Positions 26,479 to 34,189 of a stretch of DNA of 64,000 nt are shown here, piece after piece. The notes under the pieces were generated by a model. It was given only the letters and a program-made list of their open reading frames with translations, did no database searches and was not told where the DNA came from. This stretch comes from Alphaproteobacteria bacterium (GTDB lineage: Bacteria > Pseudomonadota > Alphaproteobacteria > Sphingomonadales > Sphingomonadaceae), in contig JAHJIJ010000015.1 in the NCBI GenBank assembly GCA_018823325.1, forward strand, positions 1-64,000. The letters are read 5' to 3'. The position numbers were made by a program, and so were the translations under genes. The first letter of the stretch is position 1. Every line of letters starts with the position of its first letter.

Positions 26479-27957
26479 ATGAGTTTGACTAACAATCCGT
26501 GGGAGAGTGATTCAGGCGTTCCGTCGGACGACGAGGACGCGCTGCGCCGTTCCCGGCTCGCCGCAATCGTGCTGGCCGCAACATCCTTCATGGTCGCGAT
26601 CGACCTGATGGTGCTGCTCACGGCGCTCCCGCGCATGGCGCAGGATTTCGCGGTTCCCGTAACTCTGCTCAGCGCCACGATCACCATCTACATTCTCGTC
26701 ACGATCCTGGTGCTGCCGATCAGCGACTGGGTCGGCCAGCGCTTCGGCACCCGGCGCGTATGCACCGTTGCCATATTGGGCTTCGTGCTGGCCTCGCTCG
26801 GCGCGGGCCTCTCCCAGAACCTGCCGATGTTCCTGGCGATGCGTGTCTGCCAGGCGGCGTTCGGAACCCTGATCGTGCCGGTTGGCAGCATCGTGCTCCT
26901 CACCATCACGCCCAAGCGCTATCTCGTCACCGCCATGACGATCAGCTCCACGCCGGCTCTGATCGCGCCGGTGATCGGGCCACCCATTGGCGGCCTGATC
27001 ACGACGTTCCTCGACTGGCGCTGGGTATTCTTCCTCAATGTCCCCACCGGGATTTTGGCCCTGCTGCTCACCCTGCGTTACGTGCCCAACATCCACGCAA
27101 AGGAGCGCAAACCCTTTGACGGCAAGGGCTTCGTGCTGGTGGGCGGCTTCCTCAGCTGCGTCATTGCCGGTTTCGACCGGCTCGGCGCCAAAGGCGGTGG
27201 ATGGGAGCAGGGCCTGCCACTGATCGCGCTCGGCATGGGCCTGGGCTGGCTGTGCTGGCGGCACATTCGCACGACGCCGCACCCGATTGTGCCGCTGAAT
27301 GCCCTGCGTTATCGGAGCTTCTTCGCCTCCACGATCGGCGCAGGCATGCCGGCGCGCACCGCGTTCATGGCGACGGCCTTCATCCTTCCGCTCATGTTCC
27401 AGGTCGGGCTCGGTCTCAGCGCCTTTTATGCAGGCCTGCTGCTACTTGCCCAGAATGCCGGCGATCTGCTGCTCAAGGCGGTCGCCACGCCATCCGTGCG
27501 ATTCCTCGGCATCCGCATGGCATTGACCAGCGGCGTGGTGACCATGGCCATTTCCTTCGCCATCTGCGCCGTGCTGACTGAGGACATGCCGCTCTGGCTA
27601 CTGCTCACCATCATGTTCTTCGTCGGCATGGCGCGCTCGATCCACATGACGGCCATCATGGCGCTTCGCTTTGCCGACGTGCAGCAGGCCGACGTGGGCG
27701 GCGCCACGGTGCTCGGCAACATCGCCAACCAGATTTCCCAGGCACTTGGGATCTCGGCAGCCGCGGCCCTGCTCAACCTGCTCTCGCAAGGACTGGTCGA
27801 GCCGACGCTGTGGGATTTCCGGATCGCCATGATCGCCTTTGCGGTTCTCGCCCTGAGCGCTGCGCCCTTCTATGCCCGCATGGCCAAGGACACGGGTGCC
27901 GCCGTGACGGGGCAGCGCGACCGGGGCCTGCGGACGATCGGAGCCGATAAGGAGTGA
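26479..27957 (+). CDS. MFS transporter, DHA2 (EmrB/QacA) type
   Basis: A 492-residue, 14-helix major-facilitator drug:H+ antiporter. The first helix contains SFMVAIDLMVLLTALPRMAQDF, the motif-D1 region typical of DHA2 pumps. Loop 2-3 reads DWVGQRFGTRRV, and motif C appears as SSTPALIAPVIGPPIGGLI, as in exporters. The start is ATG 26479; upstream frame sequence lacks transporter character. The divergent gene is the CmcJ-like oxygenase, and the MarR gene lies beyond it. The set fits an inducible efflux and modification locus. Confidence 0.88.
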   Translation: MSLTNNPWESDSGVPSDDEDALRRSRLAAIVLAATSFMVAIDLMVLLTALPRMAQDFAVPVTLLSATITIYILVTILVLPISDWVGQRFGTRRVCTVAILGFVLASLGAGLSQNLPMFLAMRVCQAAFGTLIVPVGSIVLLTITPKRYLVTAMTISSTPALIAPVIGPPIGGLITTFLDWRWVFFLNVPTGILALLLTLRYVPNIHAKERKPFDGKGFVLVGGFLSCVIAGFDRLGAKGGGWEQGLPLIALGMGLGWLCWRHIRTTPHPIVPLNALRYRSFFASTIGAGMPARTAFMATAFILPLMFQVGLGLSAFYAGLLLLAQNAGDLLLKAVATPSVRFLGIRMALTSGVVTMAISFAICAVLTEDMPLWLLLTIMFFVGMARSIHMTAIMALRFADVQQADVGGATVLGNIANQISQALGISAAAALLNLLSQGLVEPTLWDFRIAMIAFAVLALSAAPFYARMAKDTGAAVTGQRDRGLRTIGADKE

Positions 27958-28066
27958 GCCCTGCTCGCACCCTCGCGTTCAAGCGCCAGCACGCCGATTT
28001 TGGGATGGCATCTGGAAGCCATATGGTCGACGCTCGGGAAACGAACGCCCTTGCAGGAGAGAGCCC

Positions 28067-28699
28067 GTGATCTTCGATGACCCCGCCGTCAGCGCCGTCT
28101 TCGCCGATTATGAGGCGCGCGCGAAATCCGAGACCGGCCTGCTGGCCAGCGGCGCGGCGACGCGGGACGAGGTGCTGCTCTCGGTCGGGCCGGAAGCCGC
28201 GGCGTTTCTCCACGCCCTCATCCTTGGCCGGCGTCCGGCACGCATCCTCGAACTGGGCACGAGCTACGGCTATTCCACGCTGGTCATGGCCGATGCCGCG
28301 CGCAAGGTGGGCGCACGCCTGATCAGCATGGACGTAGCCGATTATAAACAGGCCTATGCGCGCGAACAGCTCACCCGGGCGGGCCTGGGCGATGTCGTCG
28401 ACCTGCGGCTGGGCGATGCCGTAGCGTTGATCGAGGCCGACGAAGGCCCATTCGACCTGGTGCTGCTGGACATCTGGAAGGATCTCTACCTCCCCTGTTT
28501 CGAGGCCTTCTACCCCAAGCTTTCCGAGGAAGCGGTGATCGCAGCGGACAACATGATCGATCCACCTTCATCCCGCCCGAGCGTGCGCGCTTACCGGGCC
28601 GCCGTCACCGCAAAGGGCGACCTGCAGAGCGTCCTGCTGCCGATCGGCCAGGGGATTGAACTCAGTGTCCGGTGGAGCGCCGGCAACGGCAAGCTTTAG
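28067..28699 (+). CDS. SAM-dependent O-methyltransferase (family 3)
   Basis: A 210-residue class-I methyltransferase. The SAM-binding motif I is ILELGTSYGYSTLVMA, followed by ISMDVADYKQAYAREQ (motif II region) and the metal-ligand area LVLLDIWKDLY, then IAADNMI. This layout matches catechol-type, metal-dependent O-methyltransferases. The GTG start at 28067 has a strong AGGAGAG site. It follows the MFS pump in the same direction after 109 bases and may act on the same small phenolic compound. Confidence 0.85.
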   Translation: MIFDDPAVSAVFADYEARAKSETGLLASGAATRDEVLLSVGPEAAAFLHALILGRRPARILELGTSYGYSTLVMADAARKVGARLISMDVADYKQAYAREQLTRAGLGDVVDLRLGDAVALIEADEGPFDLVLLDIWKDLYLPCFEAFYPKLSEEAVIAADNMIDPPSSRPSVRAYRAAVTAKGDLQSVLLPIGQGIELSVRWSAGNGKL

Positions 28700-28851
28700 G
28701 GCGGATCGCAGGGCCCCAGCGGCTGGATGCTTCGATACGGGATGGGCAGGAGAGCAACCGCTCTCAACAACAAGTCAGCCGACCACGATACTGGTTGCGT
28801 GGTTCGGCAGCGAACAATCCCGACACGACGACTCTTCGGACGTTCCTTCGA

Positions 28852-29031
28852 CCTTCTCCCCTTGAGGGAGAAGGATACGCAGCCTTGCCGCCGTGAGGCG
28901 GCTAGGCGCAGTTGGATGAGGGGTGCGGATCGTTGATCCGCGCGATCCTGCGGATCGCTACCCCTCTCCCAGCTTCGACTAAGGCAGCACGCTGCCAAGT
29001 CTGCGCATCCCTCTCCCTCAAGGGGAGAGGG
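28852..29031. repeat. Composite intergenic palindromic element
   Basis: A roughly 180-bp element with related ends: hairpin CCTTCTCCC-CTTGA-GGGAGAAGG (28852-28874) on the left and CCCTCTCCC-TCAAG-GGGAGAGGG (29009-29031) on the right, inverted relative to each other. An inner pair GAGGGGT (28918-28924) / ACCCCTC (28960-28966) is separated by a GC-rich hairpin. It has no coding capacity and looks like a dispersed, non-autonomous repeat of the kind common in sphingomonad intergenic DNA. Confidence 0.7.
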
Positions 29032-29442
29032 TTTGAACGATGACCTCATTCCACAACATTCGCGTATTCCGATTACTCTAAACCACCGCCGTTCAGTTGC
29101 CAGTCGTTCATCTGCGCGTTTGTCAACGCGACCGAAGGCCTGTGCCCAGCCCGCAAGATGCGGAAAAGCCACAGTGCGGCGGGGACTGCCGTTTTCCGTT
29201 TGCGTCAAAGCGTGGCTCTAGCTCAGTCAAAGCCTCGGTCCCGGCGAAAGGATAGTGAGCTTACTAGCCAATGAAACGGGGCAGGCACTGAATGGGAGTC
29301 TTGCCCCCGTTTGCTTGGCTGTTGGTCATCGATCTCATCGTTGATGCCGCCCGACATTTCCGCCTGGTAGAGGCGGGGCGCGCGGCCTCCACGGAGAGAG
29401 AAAGAGATGACTGGCAGAGCCAGTAGGAGGGGAGTCTCTAAG
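29032..29442. other. Intergenic region upstream of TonB receptor
   Basis: About 410 bases without a credible gene. It must hold the promoter of the following TonB-dependent receptor. A terminator-like hairpin (arms beginning AAACGGGG and ending CCCCGTTT) spans about 29273-29311, roughly 130 bases before the start, and might act as an attenuator. No known riboswitch was recognised. Confidence 0.5.
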
Positions 29443-32022
29443 ATGAAGACATTTCGTCACGACCGTGCGTCCGCTTTGTCGCGCGTCAGCCTTGCGACCG
29501 GCACAATATTGTCCGGCGCGCTCTTGGTCGCCATGCCCGCGATTGCGCAGGATGCCGCGCCTCAGGGTGCGTCCGACAACAATGTTGCCGAGATCGTCGT
29601 TACCGCGCAGATGCGCGAGCAGAATGTGCAGGACATTCCGCTGGCCATCACCGCCATCAGCGGCGATCTGCTGGAAGCACGCAGCCAGACCCGGCTGACC
29701 GACATCACGGCGCAGGCGCCGAACGTCATTCTGCAGCAGAACCCCTCCGGCGGCGGCAACTCGATGCGCGCGTTCATTCGTGGCGTTGGCCAGTCTGACC
29801 AGAGCCCCTCGGTCGAGCCGGGCGTGGGCATCTATGTCGATGACATCTACTTCGGCACGGTCACGGCCTCGGCCTTCGACCTTACCGATCTGGAGCGCAT
29901 CGAAGTGCTGCGCGGTCCGCAGGGCACGCTCGCCGGCATGAACTCGCTGGGCGGCGCGGTGAAGCTCTACTCCCGCAAGCCGGAAGGCGAAGGCGGCTAT
30001 GTTGAAGTGACCGCCGGCTCGCTCAACCGCCGCGACGTGAAGGCCAGCGCCGATTTCACCGTACTGCCCGATGCCGTCTTCGCCCGCATCACCGGCGTGA
30101 CGCGCAACCGCGATGGCCACGTTACCCGCTACGACTATGCCTGCCTCAACCCGAACGACCCCTATGTGCAGCCGGGCACCGGCGTCGTTCAGCCTGACGC
30201 CGCTGCGATCCCGAGCCTTGCCTCAGGCAGCAACTGCAAGCTTGGCACATTGGGTGGCCAGCAAATGCATGCCATCCGCGGCACGATCCGCATCGCGCCG
30301 GTTGGCAGCCCGCTCGATATGAATATTTCGGCAGACTACACCAAGGACACATCGCCCACGCAGGCTTCCGTTCTGATCGCCAGCGCCGAATTGACTGGCC
30401 GGCAGAACAGCAGCATCGCCTTCCAGGGCGCGCCGTTCGACAACCGCTTCGTGACCTATGGCCAGTATCGCCGCTCTGGCGCCGTGCTGAACGATCCTTA
30501 TGCGACCTACGCCAATTTCTACGACCCCGGCGTAACCTACCGCGCGGCCACCACCACAACCACCGGTGGTCCCGGCACGGCAGGCGCGCCCAATGGCCCT
30601 GTGTTCGCCGAGCCCGCTGCCGGCGTGGAAGGTTGGGGCATCTCCGGCGAGATCAATTTCCAGCTCGCCGAGAATCTCGCGATCAAGTCGATCACCGGCT
30701 ATCGCACCTATGATTCCAGAAGCTCCGACGACAACGACAACTCGCCCATTGCCTTCATCGGCGGTGTTTACAGCGACTTCTCGCACAAGCAGTTCAGCCA
30801 GGAACTGCGCCTCTCCGGCAATCTGATGGATGAAGCCATCCAGTTCACCATCGGTGGCTTCTATTACGATGCGGACACACGCTACAATGCGCGCATCCAC
30901 ACGCCGTTCTCGGGCTTCGGAGAGTGGGCTGTCACCCCCTGCGGTGGCGCGCTGCCGGCCTGCGTCGTCGCCAAGCCGACCTTCTCGTTCATCAACGACG
31001 ATACGGCGAGCCTGAGCACTTATGCAGGCTTTGGTAACGTCGCCTGGAACATCACGCAGGCGCTGACTCTGGAAGCGGGCATCCGCGTGAGCCATGAGAA
31101 GAAGGACTATCTCTACAACCGCCTCAACCCGGACGGGATCGGCGACTATCTGCCACTCAGCAACGCAACCAATCCGCTGACCGGTCAGATCGGCACGTAC
31201 AAGGAGACGCTGACCGATTATCGTCTGGCGCTCTCCTACAAGATCACGCCGGACATCATGGCCTATGCGCAGTTCGCGACGGGCTTCAAGGGCGGTGGCG
31301 TCGCACCGCGTCCGTACAGCTTCCAGCAGATCCGCCCATTCGGCGCGGAGCGGCTGAAGTCCTACGAGATCGGCTTCAAGGCTGACTTGTTCGACCGGCT
31401 GCTGCGAGTGAACGCCAGCGGCTTCCGCATGGACTACACGGATTATCAAGGCATTCCGCAGGTCTGCCTCGATCTCAACAACAATCCGTTGCCGCCAGAC
31501 CAGGGCGGCATTCCCGGCCTGTGCGGGCAGTATCTCAACATCGGCAATGCGCGCGTGAACGGCTTCGAGCTGGAGACGACCCTGCGGCCGGCGGAAGGCT
31601 TCACGATCGACGGATCGCTTAGCCTCACCGACTTCAAGTTCACCTCCATCAACTATCCCACGACATCCATCGTCGTTGGCGCCAGCCGTCCTGGCGTCGG
31701 CAAGTGGAAGTGGAGCCTGGGCGCCCAATATCAGGCCGATCTGGGCGATGCCGGCACGCTGACGCCGCGCGTCGACGTCTCCTACACGGACGGTTATTGC
31801 GGCGACTTCCTCTGCACGCCGATTGCCGTGGTGGACAGCTACACGCTGGCCAATGCCCGGCTGACCTATGAGACGCTGGACAAGGACTGGTCCGTGGCGC
31901 TGGAAGTGACCAACCTGTTCGACAAGCTGGTCTATATCAACAAGTTCACGAACGCCTGGTATGCGACCGCCCAGCCCGGCCTGCCCCGCCAGTGGGCCGT
32001 GAGCGTCCGCCGCCGCTTCTGA
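29443..32022 (+). CDS. TonB-dependent outer-membrane receptor
   Basis: An 859-residue receptor. A signal peptide ends AMPAIAQ, then a TonB-box-like EIVVTAQ precedes the plug (DIPLAITAISGDLLEARS, RAFIRGVGQSD, VGIYVDDIYFG, ERIEVLRGPQGTLAGMNSLGGAVKL). The barrel ends QWAVSVRRRF. It belongs to the broad class used by sphingomonads for import of plant- or lignin-derived organics as well as iron complexes, so the substrate is open. The start is ATG 29443; ATG 29407 is an alternative. Downstream hydrolase and NTF2-like genes suggest an organic substrate. Confidence 0.92.
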   Translation: MKTFRHDRASALSRVSLATGTILSGALLVAMPAIAQDAAPQGASDNNVAEIVVTAQMREQNVQDIPLAITAISGDLLEARSQTRLTDITAQAPNVILQQNPSGGGNSMRAFIRGVGQSDQSPSVEPGVGIYVDDIYFGTVTASAFDLTDLERIEVLRGPQGTLAGMNSLGGAVKLYSRKPEGEGGYVEVTAGSLNRRDVKASADFTVLPDAVFARITGVTRNRDGHVTRYDYACLNPNDPYVQPGTGVVQPDAAAIPSLASGSNCKLGTLGGQQMHAIRGTIRIAPVGSPLDMNISADYTKDTSPTQASVLIASAELTGRQNSSIAFQGAPFDNRFVTYGQYRRSGAVLNDPYATYANFYDPGVTYRAATTTTTGGPGTAGAPNGPVFAEPAAGVEGWGISGEINFQLAENLAIKSITGYRTYDSRSSDDNDNSPIAFIGGVYSDFSHKQFSQELRLSGNLMDEAIQFTIGGFYYDADTRYNARIHTPFSGFGEWAVTPCGGALPACVVAKPTFSFINDDTASLSTYAGFGNVAWNITQALTLEAGIRVSHEKKDYLYNRLNPDGIGDYLPLSNATNPLTGQIGTYKETLTDYRLALSYKITPDIMAYAQFATGFKGGGVAPRPYSFQQIRPFGAERLKSYEIGFKADLFDRLLRVNASGFRMDYTDYQGIPQVCLDLNNNPLPPDQGGIPGLCGQYLNIGNARVNGFELETTLRPAEGFTIDGSLSLTDFKFTSINYPTTSIVVGASRPGVGKWKWSLGAQYQADLGDAGTLTPRVDVSYTDGYCGDFLCTPIAVVDSYTLANARLTYETLDKDWSVALEVTNLFDKLVYINKFTNAWYATAQPGLPRQWAVSVRRRF

Positions 32023-32053
32023 TTGCGGACCGGCGCCAGCTTTGAAACATAGG

Positions 32054-32084
32054 GAGGAGAGGGGTCAACGGTGCCCCTCTCCTC
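32054..32084 (+). terminator. Hairpin after TonB receptor
   Basis: An 11-bp perfect stem GAGGAGAGGGG / CCCCTCTCCTC with a 9-base loop, followed by ATTTCGTT. It lies 31 bases past the receptor stop and 33 bases before the hydrolase start, so it may partly terminate the receptor transcript and lower expression of the downstream pair. Confidence 0.65.
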
Positions 32085-32117
32085 ATTTCGTTGGAGCGGA
32101 TGGTGAAGGGATATACC

Positions 32118-33128
32118 ATGATCAAATTGAGACGTGCGCGAGGCCTGGCATTGCTGTCACTGGCCGTTCTGGCGGCCTGCGGCGGCAACGACGCCAGCGC
32201 GACAAATGCAGCAGCGCAGGCACCAGACGGCGTCACTGCCGATCAGATTGCGGCCTCCGCCGCCCAATATATCGAAGACAGCAAGGCGCCCGACAGCGTC
32301 GGCTCGGGTCCCTACAAGGCCATCAAACGGCAATATGAGAGCTTCCCGGGCTTCGTCGTTTATCAGCCGGAAGATCTGACGGCGCTTGGCGCGCTCAAGA
32401 TGCCGGTCTACGTCTTCGGCAACGGCGCGTGCACGGAGGACGCCGCCCACTCTCGCCAGCATCTGCTCGAGGTGGCTTCCCATGGCTATCTCGTGATCGT
32501 GCCGGGCGGCATTTATAGCGGACCCGGCCTCACGGTGACCGCCGAAACCTGGGAGCAGCATCGCGACAAGACGCGCTACCAGCAGCTTGGCCAGGCCATT
32601 GACTGGGCAATTGCCGAGAACAAGCGCGAGGGCAGCCCCTTCAACGGCAAGATCGATGCCGATCATGTCGCCGTCTCGGGATATTCATGCGGTGGCATTC
32701 AGGCGCTCAAATATGCCGGCGATCCGCGCGTGAGCACATTCGTAATCATGAACAGCGGCCTGTTACCTGCTGACGGCCCGCAACTCTCCGGCGAGATGGC
32801 CGGGGAGAAGAGCCTGCTCGACAAGATCGACAAGCCGATCCTCTACGTGCTCGGCGGCGAGAAGGACATCGCCTATGCCAATGGCATGGACGATTACGCC
32901 CGGCTCACGCACGTGCCCTCGGCCGTGGTGAACATCGATGTCGGCCATGACGGCACCTACAACCAGCCCAACGGCGGACGCGCGGCTGAACCCGTCGTTG
33001 CCTGGCTGCAATGGCAGCTGCGGGGGGACGAAGACGCCGCCAAATGGTTTGTCGGCGAAGATTGCACGCTGTGCACCGATCCGGACTGGACCATCGCAAG
33101 CCGCAACCTGAAGGCACCCAACTCATGA
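32118..33128 (+). CDS. Lipoprotein alpha/beta hydrolase
   Basis: A 336-residue alpha/beta-hydrolase with a lipoprotein signal (LAVLAAC). The nucleophile is the Ser of GYSCGG. FGNGACTEDAAHSRQHLLEVASHGYLVIVPGG forms the oxyanion and early strands in two conserved blocks, and GHDGTYNQPNGG holds the likely catalytic histidine. It is likely an envelope esterase or lactonase acting on the compound taken up by the upstream receptor. The start is ATG 32118 after GAAGGG. It overlaps the next gene by four bases. Confidence 0.82.
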   Translation: MIKLRRARGLALLSLAVLAACGGNDASATNAAAQAPDGVTADQIAASAAQYIEDSKAPDSVGSGPYKAIKRQYESFPGFVVYQPEDLTALGALKMPVYVFGNGACTEDAAHSRQHLLEVASHGYLVIVPGGIYSGPGLTVTAETWEQHRDKTRYQQLGQAIDWAIAENKREGSPFNGKIDADHVAVSGYSCGGIQALKYAGDPRVSTFVIMNSGLLPADGPQLSGEMAGEKSLLDKIDKPILYVLGGEKDIAYANGMDDYARLTHVPSAVVNIDVGHDGTYNQPNGGRAAEPVVAWLQWQLRGDEDAAKWFVGEDCTLCTDPDWTIASRNLKAPNS

Positions 33129-33727
33129 GCGGGATGCGCAAGGGCAGAACGCCACTGCCTTTCACCCGCCTTGCGCTGGCTCTCGTGCTGATGACGCCGG
33201 CCGGTGCCCTCGCCCAACAAACCGCCAGCGACAAGGCGCTCGCCCAGCGCGTGCAGACGCTGGAGGACCGGGAGGAGATTCGCCGGGCGATCATTGCCTA
33301 TGGCGAATATCTCGATGCACGCGATTATGCCGGCTATGCCGGTCTCTTCGCGAGCGACGGCACATGGTCGGGCGGCCTTGGCAGCGCCACCGGCCCGGCT
33401 GCCATTCAGGCACTGCTCGAAGAGAAGCTCGGCAAGCCCGAGCCCGGCTTCATCAACAAGCGCAACTTCCATCTCGTCACGACCGAAGTGATCGACGTGA
33501 AAGGCGACAACGCAATCGCCCGCTCGCGCTACATTTTCTACACCGCCGATGCCGAAAATCGTCCGGTGACGACGCTTGCCGGGCGCTATGTCGACCATTT
33601 CGTGCGGGAGAACGGCGCCTGGAAGATCAAGACCCGCACCAGCCATGGCGTCATTCCCTGGCGCGATGGCGACAATCCCGAGCGCCCTGCGCCGCCACCG
33701 CAGCTGCAGGGCGTCGTCAAGCCCTGA
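33125..33727 (+). CDS. Secreted NTF2/SnoaL-like protein
   Basis: A 200-residue protein with a signal peptide ending AGALAQ. A SnoaL-like/NTF2 fold follows: LEDREEIRRAIIAYGEYLDARDY, then YAGLFASDGTWSGG and a C-terminal YVDHFVRENGAWKIKTRTS. This cone-shaped fold serves polyketide cyclases, dehydratases and many binding proteins. Its ATG overlaps the hydrolase stop (ATGA), so the two are translationally coupled, which supports a shared periplasmic pathway. Confidence 0.82.
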   Translation: MSGMRKGRTPLPFTRLALALVLMTPAGALAQQTASDKALAQRVQTLEDREEIRRAIIAYGEYLDARDYAGYAGLFASDGTWSGGLGSATGPAAIQALLEEKLGKPEPGFINKRNFHLVTTEVIDVKGDNAIARSRYIFYTADAENRPVTTLAGRYVDHFVRENGAWKIKTRTSHGVIPWRDGDNPERPAPPPQLQGVVKP

Positions 33728-33910
33728 AGCCCCGGCTCCGCGATGGCGCTTGCCTCACTGCCGGTCCGGCATGGGGCACCATCGCGGGGCTCAACAAAAC
33801 ACCCAAAATTGCCTCCAAAATGGAATGCAAAAGACTTCCCCGGCCGATTGCTGATCCGCCCAAACATCGTTAACGCTCCGTTTAAGAAGTCGACGGCTCC
33901 TCCATTGGGC

Positions 33911-34008
33911 GCTCGTTGCCTTCGATAAGGGCAAACCGTCGGCAACGGCGGGACGCAAAGCTTCCGGCCCCATCGGGGTAGCGGGGCTACCGGAGGAAGC
34001 GCCTGAGC
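33911..34008 (+). promoter_or_regulatory. Cyclic di-GMP class-I (GEMM) riboswitch
   Basis: The conserved core of the GEMM motif is present in order: AGGGCAAACC (33928-33937), a P2 hairpin capped by a GCAA tetraloop (33942-33945), GGGACGCAAAGC (33950-33961), then CTTCCGGCC and GGTAGCGGGGCTACC (33977-33991). Flanking GCTC/GAGC and CTTC/GAAG segments can close the outer helix. The blocks match the Vibrio Vc2 aptamer nearly base for base. It lies 181 bases upstream of the autotransporter start on the same strand. No clear U-tract terminator follows, so control may act on translation or stability. Confidence 0.92.
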
Positions 34009-34189
34009 AATCGCAGACATCGTGCACGACCACAGTTGAGGATCATGCGGCCCGCCCGGGCAGCCTGACCGAAGCTTCTCGTGCGCGCGGTCGCGCTGCA
34101 AGATCATGCCGCTTCCTCTGACCGAACCGCGCCTGCCGCCGGTTTGCCCTCTGTAGATTTTGGACGTCGGTCTCACAGGGGGTTAGGTT

